From Chryseobacterium gallinarum (GTDB lineage Bacteria > Bacteroidota > Bacteroidia > Flavobacteriales > Weeksellaceae): 64,000 nucleotides of DNA. Shown here piece after piece: positions 33,968 to 42,241 of the stretch (the stretch's first letter is position 1; every line of letters begins with the position of its first letter). The notes under the pieces were generated by a model, which was given only the letters and a program-made list of their open reading frames with translations, searched no databases and was not told the DNA's origin. The position numbers and the translations under genes are program-made. The stretch is taken from assembly GCF_001021975.1 (NCBI RefSeq), contig NZ_CP009928.1:1860001-1924000 (forward strand). The letters are read 5' to 3'.

Positions 33968-33999
33968 CAAAAATACGAACTAATTTCCGCAATCTCAAA
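33968..33999 (-). promoter_or_regulatory. Promoter of the suf operon
   Basis: On the minus strand TTTG (33996-33999), exactly 20 bases, then TATTTTTG (33968-33975) match the Bacteroidota consensus well. The -7 box lies 28 bases before the carrier-gene ATG. Confidence 0.7.
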
Positions 34000-34209
34000 T
34001 CGAAGATATCTATTTTAATGATTATGATCTTAATAGGACTGTTTTTGTTGTATAAAAGGTACTTCATCAGTATAAAAATTTCTTTTACAGATGAATAGCC
34101 CTGTTTTTGATTTAACCTTGAAATGCATTTGTGATCTATAAAGAAAATTGGGATAAAACAAGCAACCTGTCTTTTAATGCCAGGCTGCTATCCAATAAAA
34201 GAAATAATA

Positions 34210-35055
34210 ATGAGAAAATTAGGTATTATTGCTTTGGCGCTTTTCATCCAGCATGTCTCGGCACAGACCAATCGGTTCGTGTATCAGGTAACTATGAAAC
34301 CCAATGCAGAAAATAAAAGTGAAATAAAAACAGAAAACGCTTATTTGGATATCTCTCCCGAGAAATCAGTTTTTTATTCAGAAAACAGGATCAAAAGAGA
34401 TTCTATTATGCAAAAGGCTTTTCAAGGTGGTGGTGGAAGAGGAAGTATCAACAGGGATCAGATGGAAAGTCTGAGAACCAATATCAGCTATTCCGTAGAA
34501 AAGGATAAAACCAATCAGAAAACGTATTTTAAAGACAGAATCGGAAGGGATATGTATTCTTATGAAGAAGACCGGCCCGTGAGTTGGAAAATTTCCTCCG
34601 AAACAAGAAAAATAGGAGAATATAAAGTTCAAAAAGCTGAAACAGATTTTGCAGGAAGAAAATGGACAGCCTGGTTTACAACAGATCTTCCTTATCAGGA
34701 CGGACCATATAAGTTTGGCGGACTTCCTGGATTAATTGTAAAAATAGAGGATGATAAAGGAGATTATTCTTTTGATCTGATGAAGAATTATAAAATTGCA
34801 GAATTTCCGACTTTGAGCCAGTTTGGAAATACTTTAAAAGTAAAAAGAACCGATTTTGTAAAACAGCAGCAAAAGTTCAGAACAGATCCTATGTCATTTA
34901 TGACTCAGGGGGCAGGAGGTATATCTGCTCCAATGAGAATCGGAGGTGGAAGAGGCTCTGGCGGAAATCAGAACCCTGCCGATATAAGAAAAAGAATGGA
35001 GGAGAGGGTTAAAGAAGAAGCTAAGAAAAATTCTAATCCAATCGAATTGCAATAA
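34210..35055 (+). CDS. GLPGLI family protein
   Basis: A 281-aa exported protein (signal MRKLGIIALALFIQHVSAQ; the ATG at 34210 is chosen for this reason). The family signature is QDGPYKFGGLPGLIVKIEDD, preceded by the W-rich strand GRKWTAWFTTDLPY. The N-terminal half is a beta-rich domain (RFVYQVTMKPNAENKSE). The C-terminal end is Gly/Arg/Lys-rich with a PADIRKRMEERVKEEAKKN helix. GLPGLI proteins are common in Bacteroidota surface and peptide-related loci and have no proven function. A second, more distant family member is encoded at 36,048. Confidence 0.9.
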   Translation: MRKLGIIALALFIQHVSAQTNRFVYQVTMKPNAENKSEIKTENAYLDISPEKSVFYSENRIKRDSIMQKAFQGGGGRGSINRDQMESLRTNISYSVEKDKTNQKTYFKDRIGRDMYSYEEDRPVSWKISSETRKIGEYKVQKAETDFAGRKWTAWFTTDLPYQDGPYKFGGLPGLIVKIEDDKGDYSFDLMKNYKIAEFPTLSQFGNTLKVKRTDFVKQQQKFRTDPMSFMTQGAGGISAPMRIGGGRGSGGNQNPADIRKRMEERVKEEAKKNSNPIELQ

Positions 35056-35060
35056 ATGAA

Positions 35061-35092
35061 AATTCGGTCTCATTTTGAGACCGAATTTTTTA
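35061..35092. terminator. Terminator after the GLPGLI gene
   Basis: A perfect 12-bp stem (aattcggtctca 35061-35072 / tgagaccgaatt, 3-base loop) is followed by T's. It starts 5 bases after the stop of the plus-strand gene. Confidence 0.85.
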
Positions 35093-35141
35093 TATTTAGT
35101 TTATCAAACCTAACAGGTTTGAGCAGTTTACCTTAGCAAGG

Positions 35142-35999
35142 TTATTTTAAAAGCTGGTTGAAGGTATCCCCTTGTCTGATATCACCGGTATTATACCCTT
35201 TCATAAACCATTCTTTACGCTGTGCAGAAGATCCGTGGGTAAAGCTTTCCTGATTCACATATCCCTGTGCTCTTCTCTGAATATTATCATCCCCAACAGC
35301 CTCAGCAGCATCTATGGCAGACTCAATATCTCCGGGCTCCAGAATATTTTTGCTGTCATTGGTTCTTTTCGCCCACACTCCGGCATAGAAATCTGCCTGA
35401 AGTTCTGTGGCAACAGATACCCTGTTCATTTCAGCTTCCGAATATCTTCCGCTCCTTCTTAAAGCATCTACTTTTTGAGTAGTTCCTAGAAGAGTTTGTA
35501 TATGATGACCCATTTCGTGTGCTAGAACATAGGCTACAGTAAATTCAGTAACCTGAGCTCCGAATTTTTGCTGAAGCTCACCGAAAAATTCCATGTCCAT
35601 ATAGATTTTCTGATCGGCAGGACAGTAAAATGGTCCCATGGCAGACTGTGCTGTGCCACATCCAGAGCTGGTTGTGTTTTCGAAAAGTACAATTGTGGGT
35701 TTAGAAAAACTCATCCCGTTTTCTTTAAAGATCTGACTCCAGGTTTGGGTATTCCATCCGGCCATCATATCAACCATTTCCCCGATCTTTTTTTCCTGTA
35801 CGGTAAGCTCTCTTTTCTCGCCGGTATTCCCGGAGGATTGTATGCTGCCGGAATTTAAAATGCCGGACGGATCGCCACCCAGAAAGAAAACGATTGCAGC
35901 TATAATTAAAGTTCCAAGTCCTCCACCTACAATCATACCTCCGCCACCGGAGCCACGGCGGTCATCAACGTTTCCGCCTCTGTCGTCTGTCCATCTCAT
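35142..35999 (-). CDS. YpfJ-family neutral zinc metallopeptidase
   Basis: A 285-aa membrane-anchored putative metalloprotease. The N-terminus is Gly/Arg/Asp-rich (MRWTDDRGGNVDDRRGSGG), followed by one TM segment (LGTLIIAAIVFFLGG). The catalytic domain has the zinc motif AYVLAHEMGHHIQTLLG (HExxH, about 161-165), and the downstream Glu is likely in SVATELQADFYAGVWA. The segment CGTAQSAMGPFYCPADQKIY is highly typical of the family. Substrate unknown. Confidence 0.95.
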   Translation of the reverse strand: MRWTDDRGGNVDDRRGSGGGGMIVGGGLGTLIIAAIVFFLGGDPSGILNSGSIQSSGNTGEKRELTVQEKKIGEMVDMMAGWNTQTWSQIFKENGMSFSKPTIVLFENTTSSGCGTAQSAMGPFYCPADQKIYMDMEFFGELQQKFGAQVTEFTVAYVLAHEMGHHIQTLLGTTQKVDALRRSGRYSEAEMNRVSVATELQADFYAGVWAKRTNDSKNILEPGDIESAIDAAEAVGDDNIQRRAQGYVNQESFTHGSSAQRKEWFMKGYNTGDIRQGDTFNQLLK

Positions 36000-36047
36000 A
36001 CTAAATGTTTTTGTGACGTAAATTTATAAAATTAAAACATACAATAA

Positions 36048-36857
36048 TTAAAATGTTATAATCGGAATGTCTTTATCCGGATAATTATTAAATTTTTGAA
36101 TAAGTCCTTTGATATATTCATTCGTTTCTTTATAGTTTTTGTCTTTCGTTCCTTTGAAATCATAAGTAAAACTATCTCCCGAGTCATTACTGAAAATAAT
36201 ACGGTGAGAGGCCGGGTCTTCTATAAAATCATTGATAATCTTGCTTAATTTTTCTTTTTTAATGTTTTCTTTATATACTTCCGGGATGAATAAGTTATCT
36301 GTCTTTTTTATTGCTGTCATTTCGAAGCTATATTCTCCATCCGCCGATTCTGCTTTGAGCACCAGTCCGGGCAATCCGGAAAAAATATAAGGACCATCAT
36401 TGATGGGAACATCTGTAGTGTATAGGATATGCCATTTTCTTTGCCCAAAATCAGCATAAGCCTCGTTGGTGGAATAGCTTTTATAATTTTCGTGTTTTTT
36501 TAGATCATAATATTGCAGATTCTTTTCATTATACCAATACTTGAACTGATTAAATGTACCTCCTACAGTATGAATATTTTTAGAGAGATGCTTGGAAACT
36601 TTAAGCCTGAGTAAAGGACTTGCAATGGATTTTACAGCAACAATATTATTTTGACTGATCAAAGAGTCAATTGTAGCTTTATTAAGATTATAAAAAATGC
36701 TTTGGTCCTTAACGATTTTTAAGATCATATTTTCTTTTACGAATGTATTGTTCTCTTTTTGTGGCTTAAACTTTACTTCATACGTAATCTCATAACTCTG
36801 CGCAAAGAAATAACCAAAAGGGTACCACAGTAGAATAAAAATAAGAACAGGCTTCAT
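36048..36857 (-). CDS. GLPGLI family protein in the double-glycine peptide operon
   Basis: A 269-aa exported protein (signal MKPVLIFILLWYPFGYFFAQ). The ATG at 36857 is preferred over 36887 because it gives a direct signal peptide and begins after the upstream stop at 36868. It has the W-rich segment FGQRKWHILYTTDVPINDG followed by YIFSGLPGLVLKAESADGEY, which is the family signature with Val in place of Ile. It is the third gene of a minus-strand set after the 55-aa peptide and the 291-aa exported protein. Function unknown; co-occurrence with the peptide suggests a linked role. Confidence 0.85.
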   Translation of the reverse strand: MKPVLIFILLWYPFGYFFAQSYEITYEVKFKPQKENNTFVKENMILKIVKDQSIFYNLNKATIDSLISQNNIVAVKSIASPLLRLKVSKHLSKNIHTVGGTFNQFKYWYNEKNLQYYDLKKHENYKSYSTNEAYADFGQRKWHILYTTDVPINDGPYIFSGLPGLVLKAESADGEYSFEMTAIKKTDNLFIPEVYKENIKKEKLSKIINDFIEDPASHRIIFSNDSGDSFTYDFKGTKDKNYKETNEYIKGLIQKFNNYPDKDIPIITF

Positions 36858-36867
36858 TATAGGTCTA

Positions 36868-37743
36868 CTATTCATTAAACTTTTCAATTAAAACTTTTTT
36901 ATAATACTCTTTATTGTGCCCGTTGGTGTGGTCCAGGTAGTTATATTTTTCCTGAAAATATTGTTTTTGGCAGTTTTGTGGCAGGTATTTGTTAACATTA
37001 TCATCATCTGTGTGTTCTACAATAGGATAGATCGGAAGTTCAGCTTGCAGTAAAGTCTTATTCTTTGCCAACGTTTTAATAACCAGATAACGTAGAGAAT
37101 AATCGCAGCTGTATTTTGTAATATCTGGTTCTATATATTTTTTGAAATAATAATTAATAGCTTCTTTTTTAAATGCCTGATCTAAATTGGATCTGTCAAA
37201 GGTTAGAAATAAAGTATAGAGCCACTGATACTTTATATAATTTTTTAATCTTTTTACAGAGTCTGTGTCATCCGGAGAAATAAGAATATTCGATAGTTTG
37301 CACTTCTTTAAGATATCTGCAAGAAGCATTTCTGAAGTAATTTTTAATTCTTCAATGTTTTTCTTATCCTCAATGTTATAATAGACATTCGTTTTTCCAA
37401 ATGTTTTGTTAGTTAGTGTTTCATTGATGTATTCGTGGATAATGGCCTGATCTCCTGTGTAAACAAATTTTTGATCTTTCTCAATGGTAATATTTAGTTT
37501 TTCTGTTGGCTCAAGAAATAAATTAATATTTCGAAAAAGCTTATCAGCGATATTGATAGTGATCTTATTTATTTCATTAATTTCTTTTTTGCTATGGCTA
37601 TTTATTGATATTTCTTTTTTTTCATTTTTTACTATAATAAGATCATCAGTCTTATTGATAAGGGTAAGTTCCTGTGCCTTTAGTCCGCAAAATGAAAATA
37701 AGAGGATACAGGATATCCTCTTATTTAAAAATAAATACTTCAT
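36868..37743 (-). CDS. Exported 291-aa protein of unknown function, partner of the double-glycine peptide
   Basis: The ATG at 37743 gives a signal peptide (NKRISCILLFSFCGLKAQ); a longer in-frame opening to 37818 would cover the end of the peptide gene. The first 130 residues (DLIIVKNEKKEISINSHSKK, then LFLEPTEKLNITIEKDQKF and YTGDQAIIHEYINE) look like the beta-rich N-terminal region seen before thioredoxin domains in TlpA/DUF4369 proteins. No CxxC thioredoxin motif follows, and the rest is helical. That resemblance is an impression, not a match. It lies 28 bases after the peptide gene and 10 bases before the GLPGLI gene, so it is probably co-transcribed. Confidence 0.7.
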   Translation of the reverse strand: MKYLFLNKRISCILLFSFCGLKAQELTLINKTDDLIIVKNEKKEISINSHSKKEINEINKITINIADKLFRNINLFLEPTEKLNITIEKDQKFVYTGDQAIIHEYINETLTNKTFGKTNVYYNIEDKKNIEELKITSEMLLADILKKCKLSNILISPDDTDSVKRLKNYIKYQWLYTLFLTFDRSNLDQAFKKEAINYYFKKYIEPDITKYSCDYSLRYLVIKTLAKNKTLLQAELPIYPIVEHTDDDNVNKYLPQNCQKQYFQEKYNYLDHTNGHNKEYYKKVLIEKFNE

Positions 37744-37771
37744 ATATAAAGTATAAAATTTACTTGTGAAA

Positions 37772-37939
37772 TTAAGAATTCCTATAGTTATCACATATGT
37801 TGAAACAAGTTTCAGCATCAGGTGCTATAGTGTCTAAAGGTGGTTTTCCCGATCCCGCTGGTGCACAATGGCAATTAAATTCAGTCCCTCCTTTTACAGT
37901 TTTTAATTCTCTTCTTGAAATTTGTTTTAGATTTTTCAT
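37772..37939 (-). CDS. 55-aa double-glycine-leader, four-cysteine bacteriocin-like peptide
   Basis: The short frame reads MKNLKQISRRELKTVKGG, a classic double-glycine leader of the kind found on Chryseobacterium bacteriocin-like peptides (MKNLKxxSRxELKxVxGG). The core of 37 residues starts TEFNCHCAPAGSG and has four cysteines, C23, C25, C45 and C49 (CxC and CxxxC), ending NICDNYRNS. Cleavage after Gly18 by a C39-type peptidase transporter is expected, but none is encoded in this window. The product may be a bacteriocin, a signalling peptide or a modified peptide. It starts a three-gene operon with the 291-aa exported protein and a GLPGLI protein. Confidence 0.8.
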   Translation of the reverse strand: MKNLKQISRRELKTVKGGTEFNCHCAPAGSGKPPLDTIAPDAETCFNICDNYRNS

Positions 37940-37977
37940 TAACAATTAGTTTTGGTTAAGTTTTTTTTGTTTGCTTT

Positions 37978-37985
37978 CAAATATA
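37978..37985 (-). promoter_or_regulatory. Possible -7 element of the double-glycine peptide operon
   Basis: The minus strand reads TATATTTG, matching TAnnTTTG, 38 bases before the peptide ATG. It overlaps the edge of the terminator of the sulfatase gene. A correctly spaced TTTG is not present. Confidence 0.4.
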
Positions 37986-38020
37986 ATAAAAATATCATCA
38001 AATGGTGATATTTTTATTAT
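37983..38020 (-). terminator. AT-rich hairpin terminator after the sulfatase gene
   Basis: A perfect 15-bp AT-rich inverted repeat (37983-37997 with 38006-38020, 8-base loop) lies 6 bases after the stop at 38027. It separates the sulfatase gene from the peptide operon. Confidence 0.6.
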
Positions 38021-38026
38021 GTTTTG

Positions 38027-40105
38027 TTACCTGTTCAACTGTTTTGTTTTTAACCAATACGATGTAGACTGGTAAGCGGAAATGGTTTCGTCTACCAGCT
38101 TCTGATCTGCTTTTTTCAGCAGTTTTTCATTATAATAAAGCTTAAATTCAGGGGCAAGATCACTTTTTTCCTGCTCCAGAGAATACTGTTTTACTTTTTT
38201 TACCGGGGAAATGATAGTTAAACGTCCGTCTTTTACAAATCCAAGATCCTGATAGGTTGCAATATAGGCTTTAGGCTGAAATTCTTTTGTAAAAACATCC
38301 TGCCCTAAAAATTTTGATGTATAGCTGAAATTCAATAAGCCTAATAGAGTAGGCATGACATCAATCTGGGACATCAGCGTATCAAACTTTTGCGGCTGAA
38401 TAAAACCTTCCGAAAAGATCATAGCAGGAATTCTGTACTTATCCATCGGAAGCTCTGTCTTTCCGGCACTGGAAGCACAATGGTCTGCAATGATTACAAA
38501 CACCGTATTTTTATACCAATCCTGTTTTTTTGCCATATCAAAAAACAGTTTAAGAGAGTAATCTGTATATTTTACTCCTCCTTCACGGGATTTTGCCGTT
38601 CCGGGAATATCAATCCTTCCATCAGGGTAGGTAAAGGGTCTGTGGTTGGAAACCGTCATCCAGTGATTGAAAAACGGTTTTCCTGACTTGGCTTCAGCAT
38701 TCATTACCTGAATGGCTTTTCTGGCCATATCTTCATCGGCAACACCCCAAACATTGGCAAAAGTAATTTCTTCCGGCTTAAAGCTATTTCTGTCTACAAT
38801 ACCATAGCCATTCCCTCCAAAAAAATCCTGCATATTATCAAAATAGCTGTAACCGCCATATAAGAATTTTACATCATAGCCTTTGGATTTGAAGACATTT
38901 CCCGTGGTAAATTTATTTTTATTATCATTCCTTTTAATGATACTTTCTCCGGCCGTAGGAGGAATACACAGCGTTAAAGCTTCCAGTCCACGCACGGTTC
39001 TGTTTCCCGTAGCATAAAGATTGGTGAAGAGCAGTGATTTATCAGCCAGACTATCCAGGAACGGTGTAATTTTCTCTTTATTTCCGTAGTGCTCCATAAA
39101 ATCTGCAGAAAGACTTTCGATGGAAATCAAAACCACATTTTTCTTAAGTTCAGGCTGTTCCGAAACAATATTCCTTGATAACATAGGCTGCGAATACTGG
39201 CTTAAGAAATTACTTTCAGCCTGCTTCTGATTGATCTGCAAATAAAACTGAAAATAATCCAGCTCATTATGGGTGAATGCCCAGTAAAACTTAGGTAATC
39301 CGTTGGCCTCAATTTCATCGGCAAAAACATTATCTGATTTGATCTGCATTAATGAAGGTATTGCCAAAAGGCTGAGCGCACAAAGGACCATAAATGTGCC
39401 CAGTAAGACCATTTTTTGTTTGAAATCAGGAAGTTCCAGCAGCTCATCTTTTGTTTTTTTATAGATAAACCATGTGATAGCCAGGGTAACAATCATTATT
39501 GCTGAGAATAATGGGACAACAGGATAGCTTTCCATAATATTCCCAATTACCTCATTAGTATAAATCAGATAGTCTACTGCAATGAAATTATACCGTACAC
39601 CAAACTCATTATAGAAAAAGTATTCACTTACTCCATTGAAGATGATTAAAAGGACGTAGAGAAATAATGTGATAAAATACAATACGTTACGGATTTTGAT
39701 TCTTTGAGTAGGAAGGAAAAGCATGATTCCAAATAAAAATGTTTTTATCCCTACAAATGCCAACGCTATTTCAGTAACTGAGCCTCCGTACTGCTTAAAA
39801 ATATTATTGGGAACAAGCCAGATATACAGGAAAAACAGAACCAGTATCCCGAAGATAATATAACCATAAGGCTTTTTATATTTCGAATTGGAAAGGAATA
39901 AAAAATAGAGCGCCAGAAACGTACTGGCCAGTATGAAGACCACTATATCATTCAAAAGGCCTATACCAAGCACTTTTATTACTTCAAAAAAGCTAAAACT
40001 GGCTGTGGTAATGGGATGGAAAAAGAATACTGTTCTTATTATCAACGATATAATAAGATAGAATACTCCTAGATACAGGAACGGTTTTATTTTTCTTAAA
40101 AACAT
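38027..40105 (-). CDS. LTA synthase-like sulfatase-fold membrane protein
   Basis: A 692-aa protein with five TM segments in the first 230 residues and an extracytoplasmic alkaline-phosphatase/sulfatase domain (about 320-640). Metal and catalytic segments of the LtaS family are present: NVVLISIESLSADFMEHYG (metal Glu) and NRTVRGLEALTLCIPPTAG (Thr nucleophile, about residue 370). FFNHWMTVSNHRPF and VFVIIADHCASSAGKTELP (Asp-His metal ligands) complete the set. In Gram-positives LtaS transfers glycerol phosphate. In Gram-negative Bacteroidota this fold more likely transfers phosphoethanolamine or phosphoglycerol to envelope glycans or lipid A (inference). Monocistronic. Confidence 0.9.
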   Translation of the reverse strand: MFLRKIKPFLYLGVFYLIISLIIRTVFFFHPITTASFSFFEVIKVLGIGLLNDIVVFILASTFLALYFLFLSNSKYKKPYGYIIFGILVLFFLYIWLVPNNIFKQYGGSVTEIALAFVGIKTFLFGIMLFLPTQRIKIRNVLYFITLFLYVLLIIFNGVSEYFFYNEFGVRYNFIAVDYLIYTNEVIGNIMESYPVVPLFSAIMIVTLAITWFIYKKTKDELLELPDFKQKMVLLGTFMVLCALSLLAIPSLMQIKSDNVFADEIEANGLPKFYWAFTHNELDYFQFYLQINQKQAESNFLSQYSQPMLSRNIVSEQPELKKNVVLISIESLSADFMEHYGNKEKITPFLDSLADKSLLFTNLYATGNRTVRGLEALTLCIPPTAGESIIKRNDNKNKFTTGNVFKSKGYDVKFLYGGYSYFDNMQDFFGGNGYGIVDRNSFKPEEITFANVWGVADEDMARKAIQVMNAEAKSGKPFFNHWMTVSNHRPFTYPDGRIDIPGTAKSREGGVKYTDYSLKLFFDMAKKQDWYKNTVFVIIADHCASSAGKTELPMDKYRIPAMIFSEGFIQPQKFDTLMSQIDVMPTLLGLLNFSYTSKFLGQDVFTKEFQPKAYIATYQDLGFVKDGRLTIISPVKKVKQYSLEQEKSDLAPEFKLYYNEKLLKKADQKLVDETISAYQSTSYWLKTKQLNR

Positions 40106-40131
40106 GTATTGAACGGTCTATATTAGTTTCA

Positions 40132-40139
40132 CAAAGATA
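40132..40139 (-). promoter_or_regulatory. Possible -7 element of the sulfatase gene
   Basis: The minus strand reads TATCTTTG, 26 bases before the ATG at 40105. No TTTG at the expected -33 spacing is seen. Confidence 0.4.
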
Positions 40140-40256
40140 GTTTTTGTGTTCAACTTTTAACATAAAAAAGTAAAAACATACGGTTTATTAAGAAGATTTT
40201 AATGGTTTCAAAAAGAAATAAGAAGGGACAATAGTCAATTTACCGGATAATGCTGA

Positions 40257-40290
40257 TAAAAAAAGACCATCCCTAAATTGAGATAGTCTT
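40257..40290 (-). terminator. Terminator after ribH
   Basis: On the minus strand aagactatc pairs with gatggtctt (40263-40271 with 40282-40290, one G-U pair), followed by a run of T's. It begins about 27 bases after the ribH stop. Confidence 0.75.
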
Positions 40291-40316
40291 CCTGTTATCG
40301 TTGCATTGGTTTAAGA

Positions 40317-40835
40317 TTAAGAATGTCCAAAACCAATGTTTCCTTTTTTATCAGATAATTTCTTTTTAAAATCTATCATTCGTAAGGCGGTCACTGCTGC
40401 TTCCACTCCTTTGTTACCAAGGTCGCCCCCGCTTCTTGCAATAGATTGCTCTTTGTTGTCGTCTGTTAATACACAGAAAATAGTAGGGGTATCAGTCATG
40501 ATATTGCAGTCTTTAATTCCTTGTGCTACTGCTGAACATACATAATCAAAATGAGGTGTTTCTCCGCGGATTACGCATCCGATAGAAATTACTGCATCAA
40601 ACTTTCTTTCTTTGCAAAGCTGCATGCTTGCATAGCTCAGCTCAAATGCTCCTGGAACAGGAAAAAGTTTGATATTTTCAGGTTTCACTCCTTCTTTTTC
40701 AAGGATTTCCAGGGCTGCATCACGAAGATTGTACGTTACAAAATCATTCCACTCAGAAAAAACAATGCCGATAGAAAAATCTTCGGCATTTGTTATATGA
40801 AGTGGCTTGTAATCGGAAAGATTAACTGTTGCCAT
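40317..40835 (-). CDS. ribH: 6,7-dimethyl-8-ribityllumazine synthase
   Basis: A 172-aa riboflavin pathway enzyme that condenses 5-amino-6-ribitylaminouracil with 3,4-dihydroxybutanone phosphate. Motifs: IGIVFSEWNDFVTYNL (substrate-binding Phe/Trp region), VPGAFELSYASMQL, IGCVIRGETPHFDYVCSAVA with the catalytic His, and ARSGGDLGNKGVEAAVTAL. It is translated 3 bases after the TPR protein gene. No other rib gene is in the window. Confidence 0.97.
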   Translation of the reverse strand: MATVNLSDYKPLHITNAEDFSIGIVFSEWNDFVTYNLRDAALEILEKEGVKPENIKLFPVPGAFELSYASMQLCKERKFDAVISIGCVIRGETPHFDYVCSAVAQGIKDCNIMTDTPTIFCVLTDDNKEQSIARSGGDLGNKGVEAAVTALRMIDFKKKLSDKKGNIGFGHS

Positions 40836-40838
40836 TTT

Positions 40839-41546
40839 TTAATAATATTTAGTCATTTCGATATAAGAATCAGACATTCCGTTGTCATAATCCTGGTATT
40901 TCTCATCAATGGTAGAGAAATATTTTTTAGCTTCTGTATTTTTCTTTAATCCTAAAGCCAGAATACCTGCTTTTCTTGTGAAGTAATACGTTGTATAAGG
41001 ATCATCAGAAGCAGTGGCTGCTTTGTCTAGTAAAGATAAAGCCTCATCATTTTTATTAAGGCCTGATTTTGCATCTGCCATAGCTCCGTACTTCATCGCT
41101 ACCAACGTTTTGTTGTCTGATGAAAACTTGTCTAACAGGTCATAAGCTTCCTGGAATTTTCCTTCTTTAAATTTCAATAAACCGGCATTGTACGCTGATA
41201 GCTGGCCAACACTTGTTCCTGAATAATCGTTATATGTACCAACAAAACCAGGGTTTGCAGCTGATTTTCCACCCAAAGCTTCTTTATCTTTCCCTTCAGA
41301 AAGGTTTTTCTGAGCAGCCAGGAAACTTTTTACAGCTTCAGCATTTTTAGGCGCAACTACAAATTGCTTATATCCAAAGAATCCTAAAACACCCAATACC
41401 AAGACTCCAAATGCAATACCTAAAGGCTTTGAATATTTTTCAAGAAATCTCTCAGTATTTAAAGCCTCTCTGTCAAGGTCCTTAAAGAACTCAACAGTTT
41501 CTTTACCTTCTTGCTCATTCTGAGCACTCTTTCCCAATTTTGCCAT
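40839..41546 (-). CDS. TPR membrane-anchored protein (YfgM-like)
   Basis: A 235-aa protein with one TM helix near residues 45-67 (PLGIAFGVLVLGVLGFFGY), short cytoplasmic side with a charged helix (VEFFKDLDREALNTERFLEK), and an outside domain with TPR-like helical pairs. Among these, SVGQLSAYNAGLLKFKEG and FQEAYDLLDKFSSDNKT are clear. The layout resembles YfgM-type ancillary factors of the SecYEG translocon, but a scaffold role is as far as the sequence goes. It is in an operon with ribH. Confidence 0.85.
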   Translation of the reverse strand: MAKLGKSAQNEQEGKETVEFFKDLDREALNTERFLEKYSKPLGIAFGVLVLGVLGFFGYKQFVVAPKNAEAVKSFLAAQKNLSEGKDKEALGGKSAANPGFVGTYNDYSGTSVGQLSAYNAGLLKFKEGKFQEAYDLLDKFSSDNKTLVAMKYGAMADAKSGLNKNDEALSLLDKAATASDDPYTTYYFTRKAGILALGLKKNTEAKKYFSTIDEKYQDYDNGMSDSYIEMTKYY

Positions 41547-41652
41547 AAGTTTTTAAAAATTGAATTGCAAATTTAATTGTTTCTGAATGATTTACAAAAT
41601 ACTTTTAGCGCATTGTTCTGTAAATGTTGTGATTTATTAAATATAAATACGA

Positions 41653-41685
41653 AAATGCCCCGAAAACATAGTTTCCGGAGCATTT
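41653..41685 (-). terminator. Terminator after apt
   Basis: An imperfect inverted repeat (aaatgccccg / ccggagcattt) starts about 20 bases after the apt stop. On the minus strand it is followed by a T-rich stretch. Confidence 0.6.
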
Positions 41686-41704
41686 AATTTATTATTGGTA
41701 TTGG

Positions 41705-42241
41705 TTAATACTCTAAGATATGGTAAACATCAGCACCGAACTTTTTCAGTTTTTCATCTCCGTTTAGCCCTTTTAATCCAATCAGGAAGCTAAATTGAGA
41801 TACTATTGCTCCCTGTTTCTCTACCAGTTTGGCTGCTGCCTCTGTAGTTCCTCCTGTGGCCAGCAGGTCATCATGAATCAAAATTCTTTGTCCTTTTTTG
41901 ATCTGTCCTTCGCGCGTTTCTATTTCAGCACTCCCATATTCCAGGTCATATTTCTCCGAAATGATAGGTGGAGGAAGTTTTCCTGCTTTTCTGATCAGGA
42001 TAAACGGAACCTCCAAAGCGACTGCAATAGCAATCCCAAACAGATAACCGCGACTTTCTATTCCGCAAACCGCATCTACTTTTCCTTTACTGAAGGCGGC
42101 AAGGTCAGCAATTACTTCTTCGTAAAGTTTCGGATTTAAAAAAATAGGCGATATATCCTTGAACTGTATTCCCGGAATTGGAAAATCAGGAATATTTTCA
42201 ATGGTATTTTCAAGTTTTTTGATCAGTTCTGCTGAAGCCAT
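41705..42241 (-). CDS. apt: Adenine phosphoribosyltransferase
   Basis: A 178-aa purine salvage enzyme that makes AMP from adenine and PRPP. Recognisable parts are IPDFPIPGIQFKDISPIFLN at the N-terminus, VCGIESRGYLFGIAIAVAL, IRKAGKLPPP, and the PRPP-binding loop RILIHDDLLATGGTTEAAAK. Its ATG directly follows the stop codon of the upstream lipoprotein gene with no gap, so translation is probably coupled. Confidence 0.97.
   Translation of the reverse strand: MASAELIKKLENTIENIPDFPIPGIQFKDISPIFLNPKLYEEVIADLAAFSKGKVDAVCGIESRGYLFGIAIAVALEVPFILIRKAGKLPPPIISEKYDLEYGSAEIETREGQIKKGQRILIHDDLLATGGTTEAAAKLVEKQGAIVSQFSFLIGLKGLNGDEKLKKFGADVYHILEY

Noticed and set aside
37983..38020. AT-rich palindrome as an operator for the peptide operon
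   Set aside because: Its place 6 bases after the sulfatase stop and hairpin form fit a terminator better, though dual use is not excluded.
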